55,000 nt of DNA, taken from assembly GCA_018398765.1 (NCBI GenBank), contig JAHBMJ010005773.1, positions 1 through 55,000 on the forward strand, given 5' to 3'. The notes beneath the pieces are model-generated. The model ran no database searches. It was not told where the DNA came from and saw only the letters and a program-made list of their open reading frames with translations. A program made the translations under genes and the position numbers. This stretch comes from Chromera velia (taxonomy: Eukaryota > Sar > Chromeraceae). This document shows, one piece after another, positions 19,785-31,257 of this stretch. How positions within the stretch are numbered: position 1 is the first letter of the stretch; every line of letters begins with the position of its first letter.

Positions 19785-22589
19785 TACGGTCCTGCGGGAG
19801 GTCTCTGCTTGCACTATGACCTTTGAATCCTTGACAAAGAAGTTGAAAGAACGAAGAGAAGAGACATCTGGCAACGATTGACAACGCACCACTATAAACA
19901 TACATAGCTTTTAAAAAGCAATATTCCTGTGAACCAACCTCGAAGCGGTCGGAAGCATATTTCAGATTTTACCAGATTTATTGCAATCTAGATTGCAATT
20001 TTGATATAACATTACTACTAGTAAAACATGAGGAAACTGTGTGCTAGATTCTTCAATAGTTTACTTCTCCAGAAGATAAGCTTTGAACCCTAGTTTGAAC
20101 TTTACATCAAAATTACATGCAAATAGAGTTACGAATATTCTAAATAAATTTGACTATCATATTTTTCTAATTCTTTTCATCCATTTATTTTCACATGTAT
20201 CCTAGCTGTCATCATCATTATACGCCATCGCCATCAGCCCTTGGTATAAACGTCTAGTGTTCGTATGATAATAAAATGTAAGGCAGATTGTTGAATTATC
20301 GACTTAGACTTTAGATTTTACTCTGTATTTTGTCATTAATTGAAAATTAGATATTGAATATTATAGTAAAAACTAGCAAACCACTTTAAATGAGTTTATT
20401 TACATATTTTTCAATACAAAATATTTTGGATGCTTATTCTTTTTTGCTACTACCCCCCCTCATTTCTAGCCAAATTTTTAACTTAAATACTAGCTCAAAT
20501 GATAACAGATATAGGATATAAATTCTTTTTTTTATAGTTTGAATATTCAAGCTGGCATTTCAAGCTTTCTAAACTGTACAACATTTCTAAGTTTTTCATC
20601 AAATATATTTTTATTTGTTTTCTGCAATGTAATGATTCATATATAGATTGCCTTTGACTACCTGTGACTGGTAATTCTAGTTGATGATCGATTTCCGCCT
20701 GAATTTACATCTGTTGATAGATCAAATAAATCTCATTCCATTGATGGTTTCTTCTATGGCCTACCTGTAACGCAGCCTGTTTCTTCTTCTTCTGTCCTTC
20801 CTTCCTTCTTTCCTTCCTTCCCTCCCTCCTGAGGCTCTCGTATTTCCCTCCTTACCTCCTTCGCCACCCTCTTCCCACCTCCCCCCTTTTTTATCTGTCG
20901 CTTTGCATCGGCCTGATGATCCATCCTCATGAAGACCCGATGATTCTCTTCCATTTACTGACATAAAACAAGGGCCTACAAATTGATATAGTCATGAAGC
21001 TCTGCACTTGTTCAGACGGAAACTGTATGTGCCAGCGAATCAGAAGTTCAATAATCAGATGGAGTGCTCCTATCCCCCATTGCAGGACGTCAAGGCGATT
21101 TCTTACCGTTGCTTAGACATTTCATCGTCTGCACTCTCTTCATTCAATTTTGTTTCTAGCTTTCGCGTTCGACATTATCCACTTACTTCTCATGCATGAT
21201 AGAGAGACTTTACTCAGTACACAGACACGAAAACACACTGGCTGCATGAATCAATTGCCGCACTCAAACCTGAGCAGGCACACTGTGAGTATCACAGCGT
21301 CACAAATCCATGCAGCGTGATTAATGAATGTAGGCGACTTGAACACACACAACATTTTAATATACAGCAGGGGGCAGATGCATTCCTCTGTCTCATCAAA
21401 GTTGAAATGGGATACCGATTGAAAGACTAATGAAAGAATCAAATCAAACATGCATGCACGCAGAAAAGTTATTTACAGAATTTCAAAGTTTTCAAAAGCA
21501 AAAGAACAACTCACAAATGCCAGTGAGAAGTCGTACATGCGAATTGTCGTTTCCTTCTGATTCCTTCGGTGCCATCTTTTCGTCTTCTTTGGGCATTTAG
21601 AGGCTTCTTCGGGACACAAGATCAATCAGATCCGAAGAGTATGACGTTAACAATTTTGACAAACATAATTGCACAAAGTAAAATTGTTAAGCAAGGGGTT
21701 TCTGGGTTCTAATTTGCGCTTCTTTGTATTTCATCACAGCGTTAACGCTGTTGAAAAGTTAAGCCGTCGAATAGTCACTTGAGCAGCAATTCAAGCAGAC
21801 AGTCATGTAAGCAATTCATCAGCCATGAAGGCAGCGATATATGGTTAAAAAAAAAAGTCACAAACGGTCATTTTGGCAGTTCCCTGAGCAAATCAGCAGT
21901 CATGTAAGCAGGCATATAGGCCAACAAGCAAGTAACCATGCTTCAGCAGCGACTTCCAATGGAAAGTTGCAACCCCACCCCCTCCTCCGCTTTCTGTGAC
22001 CTTTTCTGTCGTCTCCCAGCTTAATTACTGCCCCAGACCCCCCCCCATCCCCTCTGGAGCCTCCAATTCGGCAGGCGAATGTCCCGAAATGTCATCATCG
22101 TCATCGTCATCGTCCCGGAGAGGCCCTGTCTTGCGGAGATCTGACTGGGCGATTGGCGACTCACAGCTTGCGAAGAAGAGGACAAAGAGCTGCACATTGA
22201 GAAGAATAAGCAAGCATTGTGTGTAGAGTTAAACGGGGGTGCATAGACATTGCTACTTGAATGAATAGACGAATGGATGGGTGGCTAGTTGCGGTTGCGG
22301 AGAAAGTCCGAGAAACAAATATAGAGAGTAGAAGAAAGGATATTGATTCCATGGTGTTGCATGGGAATTTAGACACGTGTAGATGCTTGAGTCGATCAAC
22401 ATCTTTAGAATCATTTTTTTGAAGCTACAGATTTGAAAATTCCGCTGCCGATCACTTTGCCTCATCACACTGCGCCTCATGCAGAGACACGCATAATTCC
22501 TCATATTGTAGCACTAAGTGACTGACCCAGAAGAGTGTCTGAGGTTAGAGCGTCCGCACAAGACGGAGGCCTTCCTGCAGAGAGGGCAC
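19785..22589. other. intergenic, AT-rich, no gene recognised
   Basis: AT-rich to about 20750, then a CT-rich patch (20780-20890, with TTCC runs), then mixed sequence. 21640-21930 contains loosely repeated AGCA/CAGTCATGTAAGCA phrases. Short open frames have no domain or codon signal. Confidence 0.5.
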
Positions 22590-23105
22590 CTATTGCTCAA
22601 TTGGGATGTCGTCCTCTGTTTTTTCGTTCACAAACAGACTCCGACGCTTCTGGCGGAATGGCTCCCCGACAACATACAGCCTTGCAAGTGCTTCTATGTG
22701 GTCCTGTTTCTTCTTTGCCTCTGCCTCTGCATCCTCTGCTAGCTCTTCAGCGTCCTCATCAAGGAAACCTTCCGGACCGGGGGGGGAAACAGAGACGAGG
22801 GGGTGGTGGCTTCGAACGCTGATACCGAGGTCTGCTCCAGCCCTCGACTTCTGCGTCACAGCCATCACCGGTTCACGACATTGTTCTTCCTCGACACCCA
22901 ACCCCCCGTCGATGCCGCCTGCTCCCTGATCGTTCTCTCTGTCTTTTTCACTTTCTTGCTCTCCTTCACCCTCGTTCTCTTGACGCTCTGCAGAGTGCAG
23001 CTGGTCCATCTGATGAAAATTGACCTTGATCAGTGAAAATGATATGCCGTCCTCTTCAAAAGTGATTGCGTCCAAAACAGAAGCAATCGCTTCATGGAGT
23101 TTCAT
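22590..23105 (-). CDS. acidic C-terminal coding segment
   Basis: Open minus-strand frame of 171 residues: MKLHEAIASVLDAITFEEDG, an acidic low-complexity middle, AEAEAKKKQDHIEALARLYV, ending FVNEKTEDDIPIEQ and TAG. It could be the cytosolic tail of the mosaic gene upstream or the end of a separate small gene. The link to the 23132-23269 exon is unresolved because only about 23 nt separate the two frames. No family recognised. Confidence 0.45.
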   Translation of the reverse strand: MKLHEAIASVLDAITFEEDGISFSLIKVNFHQMDQLHSAERQENEGEGEQESEKDRENDQGAGGIDGGLGVEEEQCREPVMAVTQKSRAGADLGISVRSHHPLVSVSPPGPEGFLDEDAEELAEDAEAEAKKKQDHIEALARLYVVGEPFRQKRRSLFVNEKTEDDIPIEQ

Positions 23106-23131
23106 GCCCTCAAGAAGACGAGTTGACGCAC

Positions 23132-23269
23132 CTGCTCTCTCTCATCGTCTCCCGGCTCGCTCTCACCCCCGTCTTCTTCCTCAGCTGCTTGCGACTCTTC
23201 TGAAGCGTCCACTGCCTCCAACTCCTCCAACTGCTGCATCACTCGGCCGACTGCGTCCATGTACCGGGC
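23132..23269 (-). CDS. probable exon, acidic segment
   Basis: Acceptor GAAG|GCC, 46 codons (ARYMDAVGRVMQQLEELEAV and then a Glu/Asp/Ser-rich run to EREQ), donor CAG|GTGCGT. Phase 0 at both ends. No family recognised. Confidence 0.4.
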
Positions 23270-23320
23270 CTTCGACAGGAGCAGGGAGGGGCCTGGGAAG
23301 CGCTCTCAGACTGCACTTAC

Positions 23321-23455
23321 CCAGACAGGGGCCTCTCGGCTGTCGTCACTTCGGAGATGCGCATTCACGGGGGCCTCTGAGGAGACTGCTGGTGAGATAG
23401 CCTCAGAGATTTCTTCCAGAACGCTGCTGGACTCTCCTCGGACACCCCCTTCGTT
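23321..23455 (-). CDS. probable exon, Ser/Glu-rich segment
   Basis: Acceptor CTTGCAG, 45 codons (NEGGVRGESSSVLEEISEA to REAPVW), strong donor TGG|GTAAGT. Phase 0 at both ends, matching the next exon. Confidence 0.5.
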
Positions 23456-23609
23456 CTGCAAGTCCCAAAGAAAGAAAGGGAAGGGTGGAAAGAAAGAAAG
23501 TTGTGGAAGACAAAAAGTTTGTACAAGGATAGTCGATTGAAGGCAGTTCCATCACACAGTTGCTCAATTTACATGAAGCAACAGGAGTAGGAAAGAAGCG
23601 TTGTAGCGC

Positions 23610-23960
23610 ACTTTGTGAAAAGTATAAACAGGGTCCAGATCGATGCAATTTGATGAGCGAAGATGAAAGAGCAGACTATTTTCGCCATATCCGGTGAGAG
23701 CGGCTGAGGAGTTTTTCATTCTGCCACCAAAAGCAAGCCAGGACATCCCCGCAGTCTGCAATAAAACGGTGAGTGACCGCTTCTCGCACAGACAGACACA
23801 GCGTTCGAGATGCCCTCCACTTTCGTTAGCACAAGCCGGTCAGCAGTGTCATCCTGTCCAAGCTGCCCGTTGCTGTTGCGACCCCATGTGTAAATAAATC
23901 CAGTGCTGGCCTCGATGGTAACTGAGTGAGACAACCCAACGCAGACCATGGCTTCGATCG
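23610..23960 (-). pseudogene. mosaic gene exon 25: RCC1 with a frameshift
   Basis: Acceptor CTCTGTAG, phase 1. IEAMVCVGLSHSVTIEA, IYTWGRNSNGQLGQDDTADR, SVCARSGHS. A shift near 23770 (TTTTA run) is needed to reach TAGMSWLAFGGRMKNSS and ALTGYGENSLLF, which continue the blade. The 3' end is approximate. Confidence 0.65.
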
Positions 23961-24189
23961 CTACAGAGTGGATAGAGAGAACGCAAGGCGAGAAGTAAAG
24001 TAAGTATCTCTTCAGACTTCTGCACGTCGCCCTTCATGCACATTTTTCGATTTCCTGGCTGTCAATGACACAGATAGAGACTTGTCAACCATCTACTGCT
24101 GTCTGACTGAGCGGGTCACTGTGGATCGAAGGAGCAAAAATTTGGGGAAAGGCACTGCTCTATAAATGAAAATGTCATTGACGTCTCAC

Positions 24190-24414
24190 CTGAGCATCTC
24201 GGAGGCGACGCCTGCATCCACCTTGACTGCCCGAACGACACCCCTGTGCACACAAACGTCACTTTCTGGGGGCTGTCCAGCTTGTACTCGTCGTTGCAAG
24301 CGTACGTGAACACCGCCGTCTCTCTTATAATTCCTGTCTGCCCGTTATCCATACGTACCAGCTAGTCTCCGAGAGTGTTCGGCCCCTTGTCACTCGTCTC
24401 GTCGCATACAGCAG
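24190..24414 (-). pseudogene. mosaic gene exon 24: sushi domain with TAG
   Basis: Acceptor GCTGCAG, donor TCAG|GTGAGA, phase 1-1. VCDETSDKGPNTLGD, TAG 24362-24364, LVRMDNGQTG, FTYACNDEYKLDS, FVCTGVSFGQSRWMQ, PPRCSG. Exon 13 has CAG at the stop position. Confidence 0.8.
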
Positions 24415-24701
24415 CTGCAGCAACAAATGAGCACGACAGGCAGACAAAGAAACAGAGTATGCGTTCTTTGCTTAGCCTCTGTTTCTTACTTTTTAGGCAG
24501 GCCGTATGCTTTCACTCCTGACTGGTAAGCTTACCGGCAAGCTGGTTCCAAACGGATAGTGAGGAAAGGCAAAGCACGTGAAAAACGATACCAAGGATAC
24601 AGAAACACCATCATTGGAGTTTTTGCAAATGCCGTCAAAGCATGTCTCTCCATGAAGGACAGTGCTGGCGGCCCTATGCAGAAGGGACCTCACAACTTAT
24701 C

Positions 24702-24706
<5 letters not shown>

Positions 24707-24739
<33 letters not shown>
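24707..24739. repeat. (CA)n microsatellite in an intron
   Basis: About 30 bp of CA repeats between exons 23 and 24. Confidence 0.85.
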
Positions 24740-24744
<5 letters not shown>

Positions 24745-24832
24745 ACCAACACTTATACAAAGCCACAGTATTTTGCAGAGATAGAAACATCCGTGAGAAA
24801 AAGCCGAAGAGAGATTCCAATCATGTTCCCAC

Positions 24833-25075
24833 CTTCGCATTCAAGCACCGCTCCCCCCTGCCAGGCGGCCTTTCCGAACCCTGTGCCTGTGCAGGTGAAG
24901 TTTGAGCTCTTCACGGACATATCCGCGCTCTCCCCCACAAATTTGTACCCGTCGTTGCAGCTATATGCAAACTCTCCAACCTCAGACGTCACACCGACCT
25001 GACCGCCCCGCGACCGGACCGTTTGTCCCCTCATCGCGTTCAGAAAAGGGTCCGTGGTCTCGTTGTATCTCACGC
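24833..25075 (-). CDS. mosaic gene exon 23: sushi domain
   Basis: Acceptor ATGTGCAG, donor GAAG|GTGGGA, phase 1-1. FAYSCNDGYKFVG, FTCTGTGFGKAAWQGG, VLECEG. Open. The usual first Cys position is unclear (GVRYNETTD). Confidence 0.75.
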
Positions 25076-25327
25076 CTGCACATGCGCCCATCAAAGAGGG
25101 CACGTTCACTAAGATTGTCTAACAGGTCATCCAAGCCACAAACCGTGATGGCGTTCATTTTCTGAGACTTGAAAAATGCCGCTTTGACACAGTTTCAATA
25201 ACCTTTAGTCTGAAGTGTTCAGAAGACGTAGCGCAAAGCTTTTTTGCTAGTCTAAGCAGGACGGACTGTACTGTGATGTCCAAAAGTGCAATCGAACTGT
25301 TTGAAGAATTGGGAAGGAGACATGGAC

Positions 25328-25606
25328 CTTCGCAAGAGATGAGCCCATCAATTGTCGTGCTTCTGCCCGGGTCTGTAAATTTCCACTCTGAGGTAGGAAC
25401 ATCTGCTCCAGAGCTTCCTGTGCACGTGAACACCCCATCTATAAAAGTGGTCGAAAGCGGAACTCCCTTGGGAACGTGCCCAGGAGCACAAGCATATTAG
25501 AACGTTGCCGAGTCTCCTGTTGTTCCATTCTGTCCCCATGTTCTTCAAATGATGGGAAATTTGAAGCCATTCGGCTCTTTGTCTTTCACCTCACCACACG
25601 CGATGG
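25328..25606 (-). pseudogene. mosaic gene exon 22: sushi-like with TGA and TAA
   Basis: Acceptor CCTGCAG, donor GAAG|GTCCAT, phase 1-1. ACGEVKDKEPNGFKF, TGA 25545, RTWGQNGTTGDSATF, TAA 25497, YACAPGHVPKG, FTCTGSSGADVPTSEW, LISCEG. The sushi Cys set is retained. Confidence 0.75.
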
Positions 25607-25881
25607 CTGCAGGGGGGGAGAAATGCAAAACAAAATTTGAGATGCGGCATCCAGGAGGCTTACTTAGTCTAAATGGAAGGGAGACTTGGAAGTGACCCAT
25701 GCAAGGGAGGAAGCCAAAAAGTAAAAGAATGGATGTCGCGGCCGTGCTACACTTTTCGGAACACAAAAGGCCTGTGAGCATTAGTGGGCACAACTCAAAA
25801 GCATCAGTACCAAGCGGCCAAACAAAGAGGCAGAGAGATAGCGAGACAATTGGTGACTGGCAAAAGCCAGAAAATGCGTAC

Positions 25882-26023
25882 CTGTGCAAGTCGTCCCATT
25901 GCATGCCGTCATACCCCCCGTTGCATGCACAGTCAAAAGAGGTTCCGAAAGGCGTCTCCAAACAGGCAGCATTTGGGTTGCATGCGCTGCTGGACATTGG
26001 GCAGATTGAAGTTCAATTGTGTT
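25882..26023 (-). pseudogene. mosaic gene exon 21: EGF-like with TGA and a 4-nt insertion
   Basis: Acceptor CATGCAG, donor CACAG|GTACGC. Aligns codon by codon with exon 6: TGA 26013-26015 stands at exon 6's TGG, and 4 extra nt after GACGG near 25898 shift the frame. The rest (SSSACNPNAACLETPFGTS) is almost identical. Confidence 0.8.
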
Positions 26024-26065
26024 CTGCATGCACTCGTGATAAAGATCGAAGAATGCGGGCATCTA

Positions 26066-26253
26066 AAATACGGCTCGACGGAAGGTGTTAGCATTGTTGG
26101 CATGAAGCCTTCCATCTGACCCACTGGTGAAAATAGAAACGAAACCAAGTCTGCATTTGTCATTGTGAGGGTCTGTCTATATTTTTGAAAAAGGCTTTTA
26201 CTGCAAAATCCTTCACAAAGCTGTCGAAGGCTTTTTGAGTTGGGCAAGTAGTC
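26066..26253 (-). CDS. mosaic gene exon 20 (3' end uncertain)
   Basis: Acceptor TATTGTAG, phase 0. DYLPNSKSLRQLCEGFCSK, then NADLVSFLFSPVGQMEG. No clear domain. I could not place a donor whose phase matches exon 21. Confidence 0.45.
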
Positions 26254-26309
26254 CTACAATAGAAAGCGATCAGCGAAGCAGGCGTGAAACGCATTGTAAC
26301 GCCAAATAC

Positions 26310-26659
26310 TGATGGGCGGTGAAAAAGTCTCTGTTGGATGTGTGGTTGAGTCTGAGTTGTTCCCTCCAGATTCCGCCCAGTCGAGAGGATGCCGGCCTCG
26401 ACCTCGCCCACCCTGCGTACAACCAAGGACGACCGGCTGAGAGGACCCGATGTTGGAAGGAGCTCAATTCTCATGGCTGTGCATTCTTCAACGCCGTCTC
26501 CTGAGAGACCTCCATTGCACACACATATGAACAACCCCGGAGTGTTCATACACGTCGCATCAGTGTGGCAATTGTGATTTGCAGCCTGGCATTCGTCAAC
26601 ATCGACAGTGGGGATCGTTGTGGTAGTGGTGGTCAAGGTAATCGGCTTTTCAGCAAATG
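26310..26659 (-). CDS. mosaic gene exon 19: calcium-binding EGF and RCC1-like start
   Basis: Acceptor GCGCAG, donor TCA|GTATTT, phase 1 in and 0 out. Thr-rich linker, then DVDECQAANHNCHTDATC, FICVCNGGLSGDGVEECT, then SSLVVRRVGEVEAGILSTG resembling an RCC1 blade. The donor is weak but the phase fits exon 20. Confidence 0.7.
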
Positions 26660-26882
26660 CTGCGCAGACCAGGCAGAGGCAGAAAAGTGCATTGACGAAT
26701 GACGAGCATGGGATCTACAGGAAAGGTCGAAGGAGAACCGTGCATATTAGCTGCATTTTCTTGAGAGCTGTGTGGACGCAAGGAGGAAAAAGAAGTCACC
26801 CCTTCTCTTGCCCAGAATCGTAAGGAAGCATCCATCCATCCTCCGAGATATAGAATTTTGTTCTTTTGATATATGCACTCAC

Positions 26883-27414
26883 CATTGGCTTCCCAAGTGT
26901 CTTTTATGGGGCCGCTTATGACACCAATCCCCATGACGCCGGCCCAGGGTTTACCGACAACGTAGACTCCATCTGTCTTCAGGGCGAACTATGCGTAGGA
27001 GTTGCAGCAGTCGTTTTGAATGGACACAAACTCGCCAGAAAAAGTTCTGACATGAGAAAACCTGGGAGCTCTCCTGTCGGCTCCTCCAACAACCCACTTG
27101 TAGTCCGATAGGTCGGTTCCCTCTACAGTTCCTGCTGCAAAGAGACCTTCTTCGCTTCCCGTCTTGATGACAAAAGAAGAAAACGCAGAGGATCCGATCC
27201 CGACTATGTTATTGTCTTTCATGATAAGCCGAGGGTGATGAATCCTTGCTGCAGAAGTGAACGGAAAGCCCAGACCGTCGGGAAGGCCCCCGAGCCCATG
27301 ACCGAGGGCCGCGTGTTCGTTGCTCCCAAAAGTGAAGTACTTTCCTATCGAGGTCAGCAGAGAGCTCCAAGTTCTTCCAGCCGCCGCATCGACTACAGAG
27401 CCGAAGGTGGTTAC
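26883..27414 (-). pseudogene. mosaic gene exon 18: RCC1-like with TAG
   Basis: Acceptor CTTCAG, donor AATG|GTGAGT, phase 0 in and 1 out. YFTFGSNEHAALGHGLGG, NDCCNSYA, TAG 26989-26991, FALKTDGVYVVGKPW, DTWEANG. Frame otherwise open for 177 codons. Confidence 0.75.
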
Positions 27415-27657
27415 CTGAAGGAAAGGACGGAGCATCAACGACAGAGGATCCCAAATGATGCATCGATAGAATAAAAATGGACCATCATGTCCCCTTCATA
27501 CCCTTCTTCCCTTCTCCGTTCATGAGCACACAGGACAGTCGACTCAATCTCTTCATTCTCCGTAAGATGTGCATATTCCTATCGGCTGAAAGCACTCTTG
27601 TGGGATCAAAATGCGATGCTCATACAAGTAAACGAATGTCTCTCTTTGTCAACTGAC

Positions 27658-27892
27658 CTCTACAGCTGAAGATGGCTGTTCGGTATCACCAGTACCCAGC
27701 TATCCCTTGTGTCCAGACCCCCATGCAAAGAACTCATTGTTGATCGTCACAGTAAGACAGTGAAAGTACCCGCAGGAGACTTTCTTCACCCGTTTGCCCA
27801 AGAGTCCGACATTGGAGCTAGGGCTCCAATACTCGAGCCCAGTGTAGAGCCAACCCCAGGTGTATGTCAGGCCGGTGTCGGTCCATGCCACT
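27658..27892 (-). pseudogene. mosaic gene exon 17: RCC1 with TAG in GQLG
   Basis: Acceptor TTTGCAG, donor GAG|GTCAGT, phase 2 in and 0 out. LTYTWGWLYTG, EFFAWGSGHKG, TAG 27700-27702, LGTGDTEQPS. The stop replaces the Gln of the RCC1 GQLG signature. Confidence 0.8.
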
Positions 27893-28132
27893 CTGCAAAC
27901 ATGAAAAGCGCAATCGACACAGCACACGCATCCATAAATTAAATGTCTGTGTGAATCGATCGATGTATTGATCCCTGAATGTCGGCTCCTTGAACTTCGA
28001 TCGTCTGAGACGTGCAGCAAATAAGTCATTTTCTTCTGAGTTAACCGAAAAGAAGTATCCTCATTCCTCTGTCAACTACCACTTTCATCTGCACAAACAC
28101 AAAAGGTGGACAGGACCTGTAAACTGACTGAC

Positions 28133-28649
28133 GATGCTTCACTTGCACACGCAATGCCAATGATCTTGTCTGCTAATCCCAGAGAGAAAGAAATAAGCTC
28201 TGGAAATGGACGTGTGTCGTTCGTCACATCCACTGAAATTTGTCTTTTTTGGTTTTTTCCCATCCCATACACCCGCCCGTCGCTCTTGAAAAAGATTGCG
28301 TGCGTAGACCCAGTGCAAACGTTCACCACGTCAGACCCCTCGAATACATCTGTCCAGTTGTACCGAGTTGAGTAGTCACCAACGCCCAACTGTCCGTAAA
28401 CGTTTCCCCCCGTAGACCGCAAAACCCCGTCCCAGTACAGAATAAGCGTGAAATCTCCCCCTGCTGCCACCTTAGACACGCTGGTGAGTTTAGTGCAGCT
28501 TTTGACCCCGTCATCTAGAAAGCCGCTGTCACACAAGCAGGAGAAGGAACCCTGAGTGTTCGTGCAAGTTGTGTTGCTGTGGCAGTTGTGACGTTTCTTG
28601 CCGCACTCGTCAACATCCGCTGAGGGAGTCGGGGCAGTAGATGGAGCAG
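28133..28649 (-). CDS. mosaic gene exon 16: calcium-binding EGF and RCC1
   Basis: Acceptor TTTGCAG, donor CATC|GTCAGT, phase 1 in and 2 out. DVDECGKKRHNCHSNTTC is a calcium-binding EGF signature, followed by FSCLCDSGFLDDG, then RCC1 (GGNVYGQLGVGDYSTR, GRVYGMGKNQKRQ). Open. Confidence 0.8.
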
Positions 28650-28884
28650 CTGCAAATGCTGCAGGCGAAGTATGTACAGACGCTAATAGCACATGCATCA
28701 ACGTGCGATGCATTTTGTTCTCGAGGAGACGGGCGTTTATGGAAGAAGAAATAGATGCAAGGAGCGTTCTTGACACAAAAGAAACTCAATTGGTCTTCAT
28801 TTTGCGACGTTCGGAGATTCAGTTTTTGCATTGGCATGCATAGTTTCAAACTCTGACATAAAGCAGACTGTACCCCTGGCTTAC

Positions 28885-29534
28885 CATCGATTTCCCAAAA
28901 GGACTTGAAGTGCTCCAACGGCACTGCCTCGAACGTCTCCCGGTTGGTACGGTTGCCGAGTCCAAACTGCTCCTCGTCATTCAGCGGCTAGCACAGTACC
29001 ATTCCACAATCGCACCAGAGAGTGACCGAAAGCTGCCCAGACATCTACAACCGGTGCCCCTACACCAAGCAGAAGAACGGGATACGTGACGCTCATGTTT
29101 CCCAACGGGGTCAACTCACCGTTTTCATCAGACCCCAGCTGTCTGTACTCGTTGCTGCCCCCGCCGAAGAGCCGTCTGCTCTCTGTCACAACGAGAGTGT
29201 GCCTGGCGCCCGCACTAATTGAGAGGACCTTCTCAGGAATGCCGAGGACCTCTCCAGGTTCGTGTCTGTTAGTCAAGCTCCCGTCGCCCACCTGTCCTTT
29301 GACGTTCACACTCCAACCAAAGAGGCGCCCGTCTGTCATCACAGCGAAGCTGGACTTTCCCCCACCACCAGAGCAACAAGGTTGCGTACTACCAAACCAT
29401 TCCCACTGCTGCCGTTGAAAGCTCCCGGAAGCACTGCCGTTGGAACTCTGTGGTCGGCAACACTCCCTAGCTCCAGCTGCCCACAGTTGTTGCGGCCCCA
29501 CATAAACAAATTACCAGCCGAGTCCAGTGCATCA
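28885..29534 (-). pseudogene. mosaic gene exon 15: RCC1 repeats with two frameshifts
   Basis: Acceptor CTTGCAG, donor GATG|GTAAGC. Compared with exon 5, a base is missing in the G-run near 29365 and another shift lies near 28985, followed by NDEEQFGLGNRTNRETF. RCC1 blades are clear in the alternate frames (LFMWGRNNCGQLELG, NVKGQVGDGSLTNR). Confidence 0.75.
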
Positions 29535-29676
29535 CTGCAAGGAAAGAAGGCAGACACAGAAAGGGGCATGCGCAGAAGCACGGTGCGGTCAGAGCGATCA
29601 TCTTGAGAGAGAAAATCGTTTCTGAGAGTCTTAGTGTGTCCATCCCGCTTCGCAGTTCTTCTTCTCTTCGCTTCTC

Positions 29677-29701
29677 ATCTCATCTCATCTCATCTCATCT
29701 T
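29677..29701. repeat. CTCAT pentanucleotide repeat
   Basis: Five tandem copies of a CTCAT phrase in the intron before exon 15. Confidence 0.7.
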
Positions 29702-29890
29702 TTCATATCATCTTGTACGGTATTATGTTATCTCAACAATAAATTCCTCTTACCTCATCTGGTCGTTTTGCACTTTATCCAAAAGATCGTCTAAAGACGT
29801 CGAGTTCTAAATAATAGTCCCTAGCATGCCCACAGAGGGGCAGAGAGGCTTTCTTTCTTTTGATATGCCCTCATTCACCCATTTACCAAC

Positions 29891-30251
29891 CTGTGTTCTT
29901 CTCTGCAAGCGATCTGCACTGCGTTGCTGAGACCGGAAGTCGCCGTACTGACGGCAGAAGGAACCGCCCTTTCCGTCGTTGTCCCGTCTCCCAGCTGGCC
30001 GTGATCGTTGCCGCCCCACGAGACAACGTTCCCATCAACCATGGCCGCGAGAGCATAAAGGGCCCCTCCACACACAAACACAACATGGGGGACCTCCAGC
30101 ACTTTTTTGGGACTGTTCCTGGTTTCAGTGGGGGGTGCCGGAGCATTCTCCAGCTGGCTAAAAGCGTTCAACCCCCACGTATACACGTCTCCGGACCCGT
30201 TTTCCACTGCGATAGAGAAATTGGCTCCCAGACTGACCACCGTCGGAATTT
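29891..30251 (-). CDS. mosaic gene exon 14: RCC1 repeats
   Basis: Acceptor GGCTGCAG, donor CACAG|GTTGGT, phase 1 in and 2 out. DVYTWGLNAFSQLENAP, VVSWGGNDHGQLGDGTT, CREEH. Nearly identical to exon 4 over its middle. Open. Confidence 0.85.
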
Positions 30252-30435
30252 CTGCAGCCGTCATTTGCAAAGAGAACGCAGAACATCCTGTAAGCAGTAT
30301 AATAAACTCATGCAGACAAAAATGCACTGATAAAAAAATTTCATGAAAACTTGTTCCACCGAAAAGTGCTTGCAGATCTCTGTCAAAACGTATTGCTAAA
30401 TTGAGTGAGATGCTAACGGCCCCAAGATAACCTAC

Positions 30436-30660
30436 CTGAGCATCTTGGAGGCGACGCCTGCAGCCACTTTGAAAGCCCGAACCCGACACCTGTGCAGACA
30501 AACGTCACCTGCTGGGAGCCGTCCAGTCGGTACCCATCATTGCACCCATACGTAAACACTGCCGTCTTGCTTGTGCTTCCTGTCTGCCTGCTATCTACTC
30601 ATACAAGCTGGTCTCCGAGAGTGTTTAGACCCTCGTCGCTCGTCTGATCACAGGTCGTGG
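30436..30660 (-). pseudogene. mosaic gene exon 13: sushi domain with TGA
   Basis: Acceptor CATGCAG, donor TCAG|GTAGGT, phase 1-1. TTCDQTSDEGLNTLGDQLV, TGA 30599-30601, VDSRQTGST, FTYGCNDGYRLDG, FVCTGVGFGLSKWLQ, PPRCSG. The close paralogue exon 24 has an Arg codon at the TGA and a TAG where this exon has CAG. Confidence 0.8.
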
Positions 30661-30777
30661 CTGCATGGCGCATCAGGGGGGCATGTATAAAGTTCGAGTC
30701 AGGGCCACAGTCTTTTCCACAAATTGAACTTGCCTTCCTCTTTTTTGCTTACAATTTCTAGGTCGAACATCTGCTAC

Positions 30778-30816
30778 TTGACCGACTGACTGACTGACTG
30801 ACTGAGTGACTGACTG
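30778..30816. repeat. GACT tetranucleotide repeat in an intron
   Basis: Tandem ACTG/GACT phrases, about nine units with interruptions, in the intron before exon 13. Confidence 0.8.
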
Positions 30817-30858
30817 AACGAGTGGCTGACGCACCGAGTGGCTCATTGGCTGACCAAC

Positions 30859-31005
30859 CTGAATAGATGGTTCCATTTCCAGAGTAACCGTCGTTACAGG
30901 TGCATATAAAAGAAACACCAAATCCACTGGGAGTGCAAAGAGCTGCTTGGTGGCAATTGTGTGTCCCGTCTTGGCAAGGATCGCTTTCAGGACACAGAAC
31001 AGAAA
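30859..31005 (-). CDS. mosaic gene exon 12: EGF-like
   Basis: Acceptor GTGTGCAG, donor TTCAG|GTTGGT, phase 1-1. VSVLCPESDPCQDGTHNC, FICTCNDGYSGNGTIYSG. The final EGF Cys is Tyr (TAT), again the TGT-to-TAT pattern. Confidence 0.75.
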
Positions 31006-31257
31006 CTGCACACACATACAAGAAGTTGTTTGGCATTTTTGTAAAGCATCTCCTGCATGTGGGGAACACTAAAGACTCCTTGAGCAGTAAGAGACATTCA
31101 GGTTCAAGAGATGGCGGCACATCCATTATGTTCACGTACCCTTCCTTTCTGTTGCTTGCACTTTGTTCTATATTGGTGGAAAAGCCATACTTTTTCACTT
31201 ATATTTGTTATACTGGATAAGACTGATTCATCTCAGCTATGACTGCCAACATCTGAC

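Noticed and set aside
28640-28709. Separate gene start with a signal-peptide-like MHRTLMHVLLASVH before exon 16
   Set aside because: An acceptor (TTTGCAG) lies directly before the EGF coding part and its phase matches exon 15, so an internal exon is more likely. Not fully excluded.
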